A stretch of DNA of 64,000 bases from PALSA-894 sp963734185. Lineage in GTDB: Bacteria > Pseudomonadota > Alphaproteobacteria > Rhizobiales > Xanthobacteraceae. The stretch spans positions 2,046,001 to 2,110,000 of the forward strand of contig CAVTGA010000001.1 in assembly GCA_963734185.1 (NCBI GenBank), read 5' to 3'. The position numbers were made by a program, and so were the translations under genes. This document shows positions 36,383-45,379 of this stretch, piece after piece. How positions within the stretch are numbered: position 1 is the stretch's first letter; each line of letters opens with the position of its first letter. Below the pieces are notes generated by a model. It was given only the letters and a program-made list of their open reading frames with translations, made no database searches and had not been told where the DNA came from.

Positions 36383-36949
36383 ATGATTGGATCTGGCGGA
36401 GCTGAGAATGTTGCGAAGATACTTCAGGCGAGGAAGCTTCCTGGAGCGCACGTAGTATTGCCCCGCTCGAAGCAGACTGTCGAGATCCTGACGATGCTCC
36501 GTCAGGAACGCTTATGGACCGGCCAAGTACCTGACTCATTTCGTTCTGTCCCAAACAAACCTGTCCTCGAATTCGACGGTCAACCCATCTGGGCTGAGTT
36601 CATCGTGCTTCGCCTTCTTGAGCGCGCCGGCTGGACGGGCGCTTGGGTGAAGAATTGGGGAGGCCGTGCTTTCTGGCGAGACGTAAAGGTGACTGTCGAA
36701 CTGCCATCGGCCGCACATGCAATATTTGGTCAGGTTGAAAGACGCACTGCGGGGCGAGGTGGCGGCTGTTGGGATATCATCGCGGCTCGGAACGAAAGTG
36801 TTCTGTTCATTGAATCCAAGCGGCGTGGGCGCGACCGACTTGGGGACACTCAGAGGATTTGGATTGAGAGTGCATTGGAAACCGGCGTACCTCTCTCGTC
36901 CTTTGTGATCGCCGAGTGGTCGATAGCGGCGCCAGACAGCCGCCCGTAG
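36383..36949 (+). CDS. VRR-NUC-like (PD-(D/E)XK) domain protein, accessory
   Basis: 188 residues. The C-terminal half reads GCWDIIAARNESVLFIESKRRGRDRLGDTQRIWIESAL, which fits the VRR-NUC nuclease pattern: Asp after Trp, Glu-x-Lys in a strand, and a QxxW helix. The N-terminal half (GAHVVLPRSKQTVEIL, GQPIWAEFIVLRLLERAGWTGAWV) is unassigned. GC is lower than in the flanks, and palindromic repeats and gene fragments follow. No helicase or other defence gene adjoins it. Start at ATG 36383 is tentative; the gene could be truncated at its 5' end. Confidence 0.65.
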   Translation: MIGSGGAENVAKILQARKLPGAHVVLPRSKQTVEILTMLRQERLWTGQVPDSFRSVPNKPVLEFDGQPIWAEFIVLRLLERAGWTGAWVKNWGGRAFWRDVKVTVELPSAAHAIFGQVERRTAGRGGGCWDIIAARNESVLFIESKRRGRDRLGDTQRIWIESALETGVPLSSFVIAEWSIAAPDSRP

Positions 36950-37056
36950 GCGCCTTCATAGGCATGAACGGCGGCTTTGCGCTGGCCGCTTGTGCGATTC
37001 CCCTCATCACTCACGCTAGAGCCTTTTCCACTTGGAATGCGTCAATCCAATCCACC

Positions 37057-37141
37057 GTCATGGCCGGGCTTGTCCCGGCCATCCACGTCTTTGGTGCGAG
37101 CGAAGCAAGACGTGGATGCCCGGCACAAGGCCGGGCATGAC
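37057..37141. repeat. GTCATGGCCGGGCTTGTCCCGG palindromic repeat
   Basis: GTCATGGCCGGGCTTG at the left and AAGGCCGGGCATGAC at the right are inverted, and GACGTGGATGCC inside mirrors GGCCATCCACGTC. This is a common dispersed element of Rhizobiales. It borders the gene fragments at 37.2-37.7 kb. Confidence 0.85.
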
Positions 37142-37164
37142 GAACGATGGATTCATTGCTAATG

Positions 37165-37425
37165 GAAAATGCCCTAGCGCCGACGTATCGCTCGCGAACT
37201 TACGCCCCCGCATCTCGGCGGCAGCGTTGAGAACGGCGCGGACGATCTTGTCGTAGCCGGTGCAGCGGCAGAGGTTTCCAGCCACCAGTAGCGCGTCTCG
37301 GTTTCGGTCGGGTCGGGGTTGCGTTCGAGCAGGGCCTTGGCGGCGACCAGCACCCCGGGCGTGCAAAAGCCGCACTGCAGCGCCGCATGCTCGAGGAACT
37401 TCCGCTGCAACGGGTGAAGATCGTG
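37165..37425 (-). pseudogene. Truncated 2Fe-2S subunit of a xanthine dehydrogenase / CO dehydrogenase-type enzyme
   Basis: The minus strand encodes LHPLQRKFLEHAALQCGFCTPGVLVAAKALLERNPDPTE, then after a one-base loss near 37284-37287 continues in another frame as AGNLCRCTGYDKIVRAVLNAAAEM. Both cysteine pairs of the second 2Fe-2S cluster (CGFC and CRC) are recognisable. The N-terminal ferredoxin domain is missing; homology stops near 37420, where an unrelated fragment begins on the other strand. The tail runs on into the repeat at 37057-37141. Clearly a decayed remnant. Confidence 0.85.
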
Positions 37426-37659
37426 GCCGCGTGCGGCGCCAACTACAGCTGCATGACCGAGATGTTCAAGCCCTACCATCACGCGCAGGCGATGTCGGGC
37501 GGGGCGGGCGGCTGGATCTTCGACACCGTGCCGGGACTGACCAAGGTGGCGAACAAGATCGCACGGCAGCCGGCGATGATCGGCTAGCTCCACTCCTTCA
37601 TGATGTACACGGTCGCATCGGGCATCGCGATTGGGGTGGTGCTCATGGTGCGGCGGTGA
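37420..37659 (+). pseudogene. C-terminal fragment of a DHA2 efflux transporter
   Basis: It encodes KIVAACGANYSCMTEMFKPYH...GGWIFDTVPGLTKVANKIARQPAMIG, a TAG stop at about 37585-37587 where the intact gene has a tyrosine codon, then LHSFMMYTVASGIAIGVVLMVRR and TGA at 37657-37659. This is a diverged copy of the last 75 codons of the intact emrB-like gene at 31521-33053. The upstream part is absent and replaced by the oppositely oriented 2Fe-2S fragment. The repeat that follows the intact gene also follows this fragment. Confidence 0.88.
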
Positions 37660-37669
37660 AGAAGGCACC

Positions 37670-37720
37670 GTAGGGCGGGCGCGTTGACGCGCGTCTTCGC
37701 CGCGCTATGGCGTGCCCGCC
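37670..37720. repeat. GTAGGGCGGGC-type repeat, degenerate copy 4
   Basis: GTAGGGCGGGCGCGTTGACGCGCGTCTTCGCCGCGC and onward matches the interior of the element at 33050-33174, with the AAAGCCATAA segment deleted. Degenerate continuation (GGGCAAAGGCGCGCG) is seen to about 37790. Confidence 0.7.
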
Positions 37721-37832
37721 GTACTATCGAGGTGGAACCTTCCTCCACTGGCTACACGCGCCTACGGGGCGCACTGGGCAAAGGCGCGCGACGTTCGTGC
37801 GAGAGCCGAAGCGATCGTCGTTGCGCCTCACC

Positions 37833-38270
37833 CTACAAAGCGAATTCGGCAATCATCTCGTCGTCCTCGTCCACGCCGACTTCGATGAAGCCAAGGCTCG
37901 CATAGAACGCCTTTGCGGCGTTGTTGTCCGGCATGTAACTGATCGAGACCTTACGCACCTTTGGCATCGCCCTGATTTCGTCGATTGCCAGGACAAGCGC
38001 GGCACGGCCGTAGCCCTTGCCCTGATGGCGGCGATCGATCATGAAACGATAGATCAGCGCCTCGTCGTCCGAGGCATCGTACATCAGGAAGCCGACCGGC
38101 TCGCCGCCGGCATAGATCGCGCGAGGACGCGCATCCGGATCGAACTTCGATTCGGCGATCGAATGGAGGTTGTCCGCGACCAGATCTTTCTGATCGCGTG
38201 CAAGTTCGAGACGGGCGATGGCACGCCAGTTCTTCGCCGTCACGTCCTTGAGCTCGACATCCCCGCTCAC
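37833..38270 (-). CDS. GNAT-family acetyltransferase
   Basis: 145 residues. The GNAT core is clear: PVGFLMYDASDDEALIYRFMIDRRHQGKGYGRAALVLAI with the acetyl-CoA loop RRHQGKGYG, then VSISYMPDNNAAKAFYASLGF. The length and VGFLMY/ALIYRFMI pattern resemble the diamine (spermidine/spermine) N-acetyltransferase branch. It starts 36 bases after the stop of the PosA-type gene on the same strand, so it is probably the last gene of that unit. N-acetylation of a basic building block or product is a reasonable but unproven role. Confidence 0.85.
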   Translation of the reverse strand: MSGDVELKDVTAKNWRAIARLELARDQKDLVADNLHSIAESKFDPDARPRAIYAGGEPVGFLMYDASDDEALIYRFMIDRRHQGKGYGRAALVLAIDEIRAMPKVRKVSISYMPDNNAAKAFYASLGFIEVGVDEDDEMIAEFAL

Positions 38271-38306
38271 CGCAAGCCTCGGAAAGCCGACCGCGCGGGG
38301 CCGATC

Positions 38307-41300
38307 CTACTCGGCCGCGATGCGGAACGCATCGTCCACGGGCGGACGGGCACCCGCCGCGTCCGTCGCCGCCGCCGAATATCTGCGGGTCATCTTGGCC
38401 GGATTCCCGCGCCAGCCGGTGTGCGGGGCAAGCACTTCGCCCTTCATCAGGAAGGCGTCGGCATCGAGCACGACGTGGTCGCCCACGCACACGCCATAGT
38501 GGACGAACGCGCCCGGACCGATCGAGCAGCCGCTGCCGATACGGATGTAGTCCGACTTGAACACGCCCTCTTCCAGCGAGTGCGCCTGCAGCACCGAGCC
38601 TTCGTTCAGGTTCGCGTAGTCGCCGACCTCGGTCAGCGTGCGCTCCGTGATCGACTGGCTGCAGTCGAACACCATCTTGCCGACCTTCATGCCCATGGCG
38701 CGCATCATGATGTTGCGGAACGGCGTGCCGGCGAACAAGGAGGTGATCGGGGAGTCCGAGAGCTTCCAGTGCCGCTCGTGGAACCAGAAGTACGGGTCAT
38801 AAATCGAAGCAAGCTTCGGCTCGAGCCGCTTAAAGCTCAGGCTTGCGCGCTCGAGGGTGACGAAGAACGCCAGATACGCGCCCGTGCCGGCAGCGAGCCC
38901 GAGGAGCAGCGCGAGCAGACCGAACCGATCGTAGGCCGCAAACGCCGCGGTCCAGAGCACGAGCGTGGCGAAGAAAGCCATCCAGCGGCACAGCAGGAAG
39001 AGGCTTGCGGTAACGGCATTGTAGCCGTTCTTCTGGTGCAGACGCGCGCGGCGCATCGTTTCGTCGATCGACGCATTCATGTCGCGGTCGCGATCGACCA
39101 TGCGGGGGATTTCGAAGGGCGGAGACCCGAGCAGGCCGACATTCTCGCGCACCGGCCCATCCACCGGGATCATGGTCTTGGTGCCGAGCAGGACATTCGC
39201 GCCAGTCTTGCCGTTCGGCGGATAGTGGATGTCATTGCCGAGATAGTTGTTGTCGCCGATCTTCGACTCCGCCAATCGGAACGAGGTCGCCGACATCTCG
39301 ACATTGATCATCGACAGGCCGTCGGAAACCATCGTCCCGGAGCCGATGGTGCACAGGAACGGGTTATCGTGGCGCTGGTTGGTCCCCATGTTCGAGCCCG
39401 TCTGGTGGACCGTGTTCAGGTTCCAGCCGACGTAGCGCATATAGGTCGTGATGAATGAGCTGTCGCCGAACAGCACGCAAAGGAACTGCGAGTTGCTGAC
39501 GCGCTGGATGATCGTCTGCAGGAGATAGTGGGGGCCGAACGTCGGATAGGTGACGCCCTCCTTGAGGAACATCATGCACAGGCGCGGGATCGCGTAGACC
39601 GACGCAAGGCCAAGCAGGAGCGAGCCGAAGAACAGCGCCGCGGAGGCGCCGAGCAGCGGCAGCGCGGCAGTCCCGAAGCTGAAGCTCGACGCGGCGGCGC
39701 CTTCGTACTCGTCCCACAGACGGGAGGCGACGAGCGGCAGCGCGCCGGCGATGAGGAGCGGCAGGCCCAGTTCGACGGCCACGAAGAGGCCGCTGCGCAG
39801 CTTGCTGACCTTGCGGCTCTCGATCGGGCAATAGTCCGAGGTCGTCTCGACGCCGGGCGAGCCGTGGTAGCGCTTGCCGTCCGCAACGCGCTGCCCGCTC
39901 TGCAGTGACGAGGCATGGCCGAGCTGGGTGTTGTCGCCCATCACGGTGTCGATATCGATCACGCTCGCTTCGCCCACGAAGGCGTTGCTGCCGATCTCGA
40001 CCGGACCGATGTGGATGAAGTTCGACTGCGCCCGGTAGCCGAGCACGATCGAGTCCTTGCGCAGGATCGTGTTGTCGCCGATCGCGATCATGTCGGCGCA
40101 GACCGGCGGATTGCGCGACGCGATCGTCACGTTGCGGCCGATCTTCGCGCCCAACAGGCGCAGGTAGGCGTTATAGACCGGCGTGCCGATGAACATCGCG
40201 GCGGGCGACGTGCGGATCAAGGTCTTCACGACCCAGAAGCGGAAATAGCCGAGGCTCCAGATCGGGATCGGCTGCGCCTTGAAGCGGCCGATCAGCAGCC
40301 ACTTGATCGCGATCGAGATCGCCGTGAGCACGACGAGCGCACCGGCCGCCAGAGCTACGCCGCGCACGAAGGTCTCCAGCGCGCCCGTCGCGGCGACCGC
40401 CCAGCGATACCCGCTGTCGAGAATCCACAGGACGAACAGCGCATAGGCCGCGTAGAACGCTGCCTGCAGGGCGCCGCAGGTCCAGTACGCCGGCTTCGAG
40501 GGCACGTGGAACGGCTCGTGCTGCGGCGCGACCGGGTCTTGCCCCGACTGATCCAGGTGATGCGCGAGCCTGGCGATCGTGGGGTTCATGTAGATGTCGC
40601 GCATCGAGACGTTCGCGAGACCGGAATTCTTGCGGATCGCGGCGCAGACGCGCGCCATGATGAGCGAGTTCGCACCGAGCTCGTCGAAGAAGTGATGCTC
40701 CGTCGAGATGCGCTCGAGACGCATCACATCGGCGATCGCCGCATGGATAATGCGCTCGTTCCCGGTCTTCGGCGGCACGTATTCGGTCGCGGCCGCCGAG
40801 AAGCGCTGCAGCTGCGGCTTCGGCAAACTCTTGAGGTCCGCCTTGTTGGAGAGCGTCATCGGGATCGAGTTCGAGCTGCTCCAGAAACGCCGGCACCATG
40901 CAGGCGGGCAGCTTCGCGCGCAACGCCTGGGAGACCTCGTTGCGCGGCAAAGCGGCGTCCTGCTTCAGCGCGTAGTAGGCGACGATTTCGAGGACGCCCT
41001 CCTCCGGCTCGAATGTGGTGACGGCAGCCTGCGCGACCTGAGGCAGGTCGAGCAGCACCGCTTCGATCTCGTTCAGCTCGATGCGGTAGCCGCGGATCTT
41101 CACCTGCGTGTCGATCCGGCCGCGATAGTCGATCTCGCCGTTCTCGTCGATGCGGCCGAGATCGCCGGTGCGATAGATGCGGCCCGAGGGGTTGTTCTGG
41201 ATATTGAGGAAATCACGAATGAACTTCTTCATCGTGAGTTCGTCGCGGTTCATGTAGCCGAGCGCGAGGCCGACCCCGGCGATGCCGATCTCGCCAAGCT

Positions 41301-42474
41301 CGCCTGGCGCCACGGTCTTGTCCTCGTGCGGGTCGAGGATGACGATCGAATAGGTCGAGAGCGGAATCCCGATGGTGACCGGCTTGTCCGGCCTCAGCTC
41401 CGTGAGCGTCGCGGTGACGGTGGCCTCGGTCGGTCCATAAGAATTGAGGATGCGGCGGCCGGGACGGTACCAGCGCTTCACAAGGTTCTGCGGGCAGGCT
41501 TCGCCGCCGACCAGCACCAGGCGCAACTCCGGCAGGTCCTGCTCGATGGTCGCAAGCAGCGTCGGGCAGCAGGCCATGACGGTGACGCGGCACTCATGCA
41601 GAAACTCGCCGAGCTCCTCGCCGAGCATCGTCGTGCCGGGCTTCGCCGGCACGAGCGCCGCGCCCGCAAGCATGGGCACCCAAATCTCCTCGATCGAGAA
41701 ATCGAAGGCGATCGTCATGCCTTGATAGACGCGGTCCCCCGCCTGGTAGCCGTAAAGCTCCGCAGCAACGCGCACGAAATTGCAGATGCTGGCGTGCCCG
41801 ATGCCGACACCCTTCGGATTGCCGGTCGTGCCGGAGGTATAGATGATGTAGGCGAGCGGCTCGATCGGCGCTGCGGCTTCGGTCAGCGGGTCGGCGGGCT
41901 GCGCGTCGATCGCACGCCTGTCGATGTCGAGAAAGATCTTCCTGACGGAAAGCGCGGACAGATGCTCCGCGAAGCTCGACATCGTGACGATGGCGGAGAT
42001 CTCGGCATCACGGACGATGAAATTGATGCGCTCGACCGGAAATGCAGCGTCCAGCGGTACGTAGGCGGCGTTGACCTTCAATACCGCCAGCATGGCGATA
42101 TATGTCTCGAACGACTTGTCGAAGATCAGGCCGACGCGGTCGCCGGAGCGAACGCCACGCTCGAGCAGGTGGCGCGCCGTCTGGTTGGCACGGCGGTTCA
42201 GGTCGCGGTAGCTGAGCGTAGCCTCGCCGGTGATGACGGCGTCGTGGTCGGCGAAACGAATGCAGGCCTCTTCGATGAGGCTGTCGAGTTTTTCGCCAAC
42301 CTTCCACCGGACAGCGTTGTTCGCATGCTCGCGCACGACAATTTGCGGCGGGCCGAACCGATGGCGGGCCGTGGCTGCGTCGTTTGCGGGAAGCGACTGC
42401 ACCTGCGGGCGCAGTTGCCTGACCGTCTCACCCGTGGAGCGGCGGGCGAGATCGAGAATGCCGGATTTTTTCAT
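38307..42474 (-). CDS. Pls/PosA-family NRPS-like enzyme, one-base frameshift
   Basis: 1388 residues after removal of one base. Adenylation domain about 60-550: A3 YIIYTSGTTGNPKG (209-222), A4 FDFSIEEIW, A5 NSYGPTEA, A7 YRTGDLGR, A8 RGYRIELNEIE, and A10-like LSNKADLKSLP. Carrier domain with Ser603 in ELGANSLI. Then alternating membrane helices and left-handed beta-helix hexapeptide repeats (about 620-1370). The frame breaks at plus-strand 40867-40872: the coding strand has CTCGAACTCGATCCCG where CTCGACTCGATCCCG restores QLDSIPMTLSNK. Manual pocket reading gives D-F-E-A-L-G-S-V-T; Glu at the third position fits a basic amino acid. Relatives make polylysine-like isopeptides, with the C-terminal part joining monomers at the membrane. 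Confidence 0.9.
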
Positions 42475-42694
42475 CGCTGCTCGTTTCCCCCAGACCAGGA
42501 GAGTCGTAGAGCGCGACACCGCACGATGCAATAGCAAGAAGGGAAATAGATGTTATAACTCAATAGCTTAACAGGCATTCAGATTAATCTAAACAGTTGT
42601 TCAGTGCGGAACCGCGGCGAGGCCCGTGGAGGCGGTATCGGCGCACTCAGGCAACCAAGAATGGTTACCAACTCGCGGGACCGGGCGTTCGGCG

Positions 42695-43633
42695 TCAATG
42701 GCGCCCAGGGCGCGTCTGGCTGTCGTCCGCTCCTGACCGCATCATCCAGTCGCCGAGGGGGTTCGCATCTAGTCCATCGGCGGAGGCGAGGAGTGGACGC
42801 CAGCCGAAGCGAATTTCGGCGCGCGTCTTCTCGAGCATGGCGCCATCGATATGCGGGCCGATCAGCTTGTCGAACGCACGCTTGAGCAGCGCAAATTCCT
42901 CGATGCAGCCGTCGTGGCGCCTGAGCGGCAGGCCGCCGTCGATGGCTGCCTGGGTGAAGACCGTCGGGGCTGAACCGTAAGCCATGCATACGAAGTTGTA
43001 GTAGCGTTGCGGGGCCAGGCCGTGCTCACCCGCGTAGGCGTTGATGCCGAACGGCTTCTGCAGGGCGGCTCGTGCTTCACTGGCAAACATGAAGGCGACA
43101 CCTTCGAATAGACGCAACGCGTGCTCGGGCGGCAACTGCAGCATGATGTAGGCGGAGAAAAAGTCCGCTGCGTCTTCCTCACGCCCAAGAACAGGGGTTT
43201 CAAGAAGATCGAAAACCCCATGCCCGGCTTCATGCAACAGCGTGTCGATGATTGCTGCAAAGAGCGCGTCGTTGCGCGCTACGCCGCCGGGCGTGCCGAC
43301 CTTGGGCGAGTGCGCTTGGAGCAGCTCGATGTATTCGTAGCAGAGCGTTACGACGCCGTCTCCATAGTGGGTGTCGACATTGCCGTCGCATCCCTTGACT
43401 TCGATCGCGAGCTGGCGCGGCAGCCGGAGCGGGCTCAGGATCGAACGCACCAGTCCGAGAACATCGCGCTCCTGCAGCGCTTCATGGATGGGTCGGTGCC
43501 TGGGCTCCTGTGGCTGCACAAGGATGCCGCGGATCTGGTCCGTGAAGATTGGCGTTTCGATTTGTGCCGAGGCGGTCGCCCAGGGAAGCACAGCGCCGCA
43601 CAGCGCGACCGTCGCAAGAATTGCCGTTCTCAT
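42695..43633 (-). CDS. Secreted DUF4344 zinc metallopeptidase-like protein
   Basis: 312 residues with a Sec signal (ILATVALCGAVLPWATASAQ). The zincin motif HEAGH (His134, Glu135, His138) is followed by LETPVLGREEDAADFFSAYIML, giving likely third-ligand acids. This is the DUF4344 arrangement. The domain is extracytoplasmic and its substrate unknown. It lies between the PPTase and PosA-type genes on the same strand, with a hairpin repeat upstream and about 220 bases before posA. A role in processing or resistance to a peptide product is possible from context only. Family copies also occur without such clusters. Confidence 0.82.
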   Translation of the reverse strand: MRTAILATVALCGAVLPWATASAQIETPIFTDQIRGILVQPQEPRHRPIHEALQERDVLGLVRSILSPLRLPRQLAIEVKGCDGNVDTHYGDGVVTLCYEYIELLQAHSPKVGTPGGVARNDALFAAIIDTLLHEAGHGVFDLLETPVLGREEDAADFFSAYIMLQLPPEHALRLFEGVAFMFASEARAALQKPFGINAYAGEHGLAPQRYYNFVCMAYGSAPTVFTQAAIDGGLPLRRHDGCIEEFALLKRAFDKLIGPHIDGAMLEKTRAEIRFGWRPLLASADGLDANPLGDWMMRSGADDSQTRPGRH

Positions 43634-43661
43634 GTCATGTCACCGCCTTGAGGGGACTCTC

Positions 43662-43710
43662 GACCTGGAGCGGATGATGATTCGAAGAGAAATCATCCCG
43701 CTCCAGGTCT
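43662..43710. repeat. GACCTGGAGCGG hairpin repeat
   Basis: GACCTGGAGCGGATGAT and ATCATCCCGCTCCAGGTC are inverted around a short AT-rich loop, giving a stem of about 17 pairs. It lies between the PPTase stop (43792) and the metallopeptidase start (43633) and could separate their expression. Confidence 0.85.
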
Positions 43711-43791
43711 ACCGAGACATATGTCGAAATTGCGCCGCCCGGCTTCAAGAGCACGGTCGCGCGTCGTCAAGGGCGGCGGATCTGCGCTTTA

Positions 43792-44527
43792 TCAGCCCTT
43801 CTCATCAAGCGTGCGGATGATCTCCGCCGCCTCGACCGAATGCCATTTGACCGAGAACGCGGTGCCGGAGGGGCGGCGGATGGCAACGCAGGCCCAATGG
43901 CGCTCGGTCAACCTGCGTTGTTCGACATGCCATTGGTCGAACGTCATCGACGGATCCGAACGGCTGGAAAGGCCAAGCGGCTCCAGGCTGATCTCGAAAC
44001 TGTCTTGGGGAAGGGAAAACCCGTACCCGCTGGCCTTCATGAGAGCTTCCTTGAACGTCCACATACGCAGGAATGCCGTCGACCGAGAGGTGGCCGAAGA
44101 TGACGCAAGCTGCGCGCGCTCGTGCGCCGTGAAAACATGCGCGGCGACTTCATCGTACTCGAAACCCTCGTCGACCGCTTCGACATCGACCCCGATGTCG
44201 TAGCCATAGCAGATTGCGCACGCCGCAAGAGCGTTGCTGTGAGAAAGATTGAATTCGAAGTCGAGGACTGCCGAACGGAGGGCTGAGTTCCGGTTTACCG
44301 AACGGACTCACGCTGAACTGCCAGGCCGCAACGGCAGTCGCATGCCATAGAGCATAGCGCAGCAGGGCGTGCGCCGTGATGAACAAGCTGGCATCTTTCT
44401 CAAATGCAAACTGCCTCGATCTCTCGCGCTCCGCGTCGCTCAACAATCCGCCGAGGATAGCGACCTCGCGCACCGGCGGCACCCATGCAAAAAAGACGAC
44501 AGCCTCGGATCTGCCAAGTGCGACCAT
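43792..44527 (-). CDS. 4'-phosphopantetheinyl transferase (Sfp type), one-base frameshift
   Basis: Reads as 244 residues after removing one base. The N-terminal part (VVFFAWVPPVREVAILGGLLSDAERERSRQF, then ITAHALLRYAL) continues after the break as LDFEFNLSHSNALAACAICYG, YDIGVDVEAVDE, and RMWTFKEALMKASGYG, the three PPTase motifs. The break is at plus-strand 44285-44290: the coding strand has CCGGAACTCAGCC, while CCGGACTCAGCC restores PDSALRSAVLDFEF. It transfers 4'-phosphopantetheine from CoA to the carrier serine and is the obvious activator of the PosA-type enzyme downstream. Start at ATG 44527. Confidence 0.88.
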
Positions 44528-44593
44528 TCACCACTTTCGCGCCTGTTTCTGTCGGATCTTCGTCGTTTGAGAATAGTGATCCCAGCTACGTTG

Positions 44594-45235
44594 CTAGTCC
44601 AGCAGCAGCGTCATCCCCGGGTCCCCCTTCGCCATTGCTCGCTGATACGCAGGCCGCGCGCCGATGCATCCCAGGTACTTTCGGAGATTAGGCAGGCGCG
44701 CCAGATCATAGGGCAGGAAGTACCGCATCGTCGTCAGCGAGAACCCCATCATGATGTCCGCCGAGGTGAACTCGTCGCCCGCGAAGTATTCGGCGTCTCG
44801 CGTCCGCGCCTCGACGACATCGAACGCCCGGTCGAGACGCTCCCGCGCCGCAACGAGGACCGGATTGTCATCTGCCGGCTTCAGCCGGGCCAGTATCATG
44901 CAGCGCCCCATGGCCGCCTGCAGCGTGCCGTTGGCGAAATGAAACCAGTAGAGAAAGTGAGCGAAGTCCGGATGGCCGACGGTCAAAGCGAGGCGGCCGC
45001 CGCCATGCTTCGAGACGATGTACTGCACGATGGCGCCGGACTCGGCCAGCACCAGGTCGCCGTCGGTGATGACCGGTGCAGTCCCAATCGGGTGCAGCGC
45101 CTTGTAGTCCGCGGGAGCGAGCAAGGGCGCGCGCTCGTAGCGCTTCAGCTCATAGGGGATCGCGAGTTCTTCGCACAGCCAGACGATCCGCTCCGACTGC
45201 GATTTCCCGAGATGGTGAACCGTCAGCATGCCCAA
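44594..45235 (-). CDS. Glutathione S-transferase
   Basis: 213 residues. The N-terminal thioredoxin-like domain has LTVHHLGKSQSERIVWLCEELAIPYELKRYER, the APVITDGDLVLAESGAIVQYI segment with cis-Pro and the glutathione-binding ES pair. The helical C-terminal domain contains YFAGDEFTSADIMMGFSL with the N-capping box. Start may be ATG 45235 or 45229. It lies upstream of the PPTase on the same strand, but a 66-base gap and its generic function do not prove membership in the cluster. Confidence 0.9.
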   Translation of the reverse strand: MGMLTVHHLGKSQSERIVWLCEELAIPYELKRYERAPLLAPADYKALHPIGTAPVITDGDLVLAESGAIVQYIVSKHGGGRLALTVGHPDFAHFLYWFHFANGTLQAAMGRCMILARLKPADDNPVLVAARERLDRAFDVVEARTRDAEYFAGDEFTSADIMMGFSLTTMRYFLPYDLARLPNLRKYLGCIGARPAYQRAMAKGDPGMTLLLD

Positions 45236-45379
45236 ATGCTCTGCAAAGTGATGTGCGCCCCGCGAAGCGAGCCGCTGTTCCGCGCAAAGCGGGACCCGGC
45301 GCGCGCAGCGGCAAGCCGTTCGGGGCTCATTCCAATGTCTCGAGCGTGCTCGGTCAACAGCGCTCGTGCGCGCCTGGCT

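Noticed and set aside
43662..43710. Hairpin after the PPTase as a classical rho-independent terminator
   Set aside because: The stem is long and symmetric but not followed by a T-run on the minus strand, and it resembles a dispersed repeat more than a terminator.
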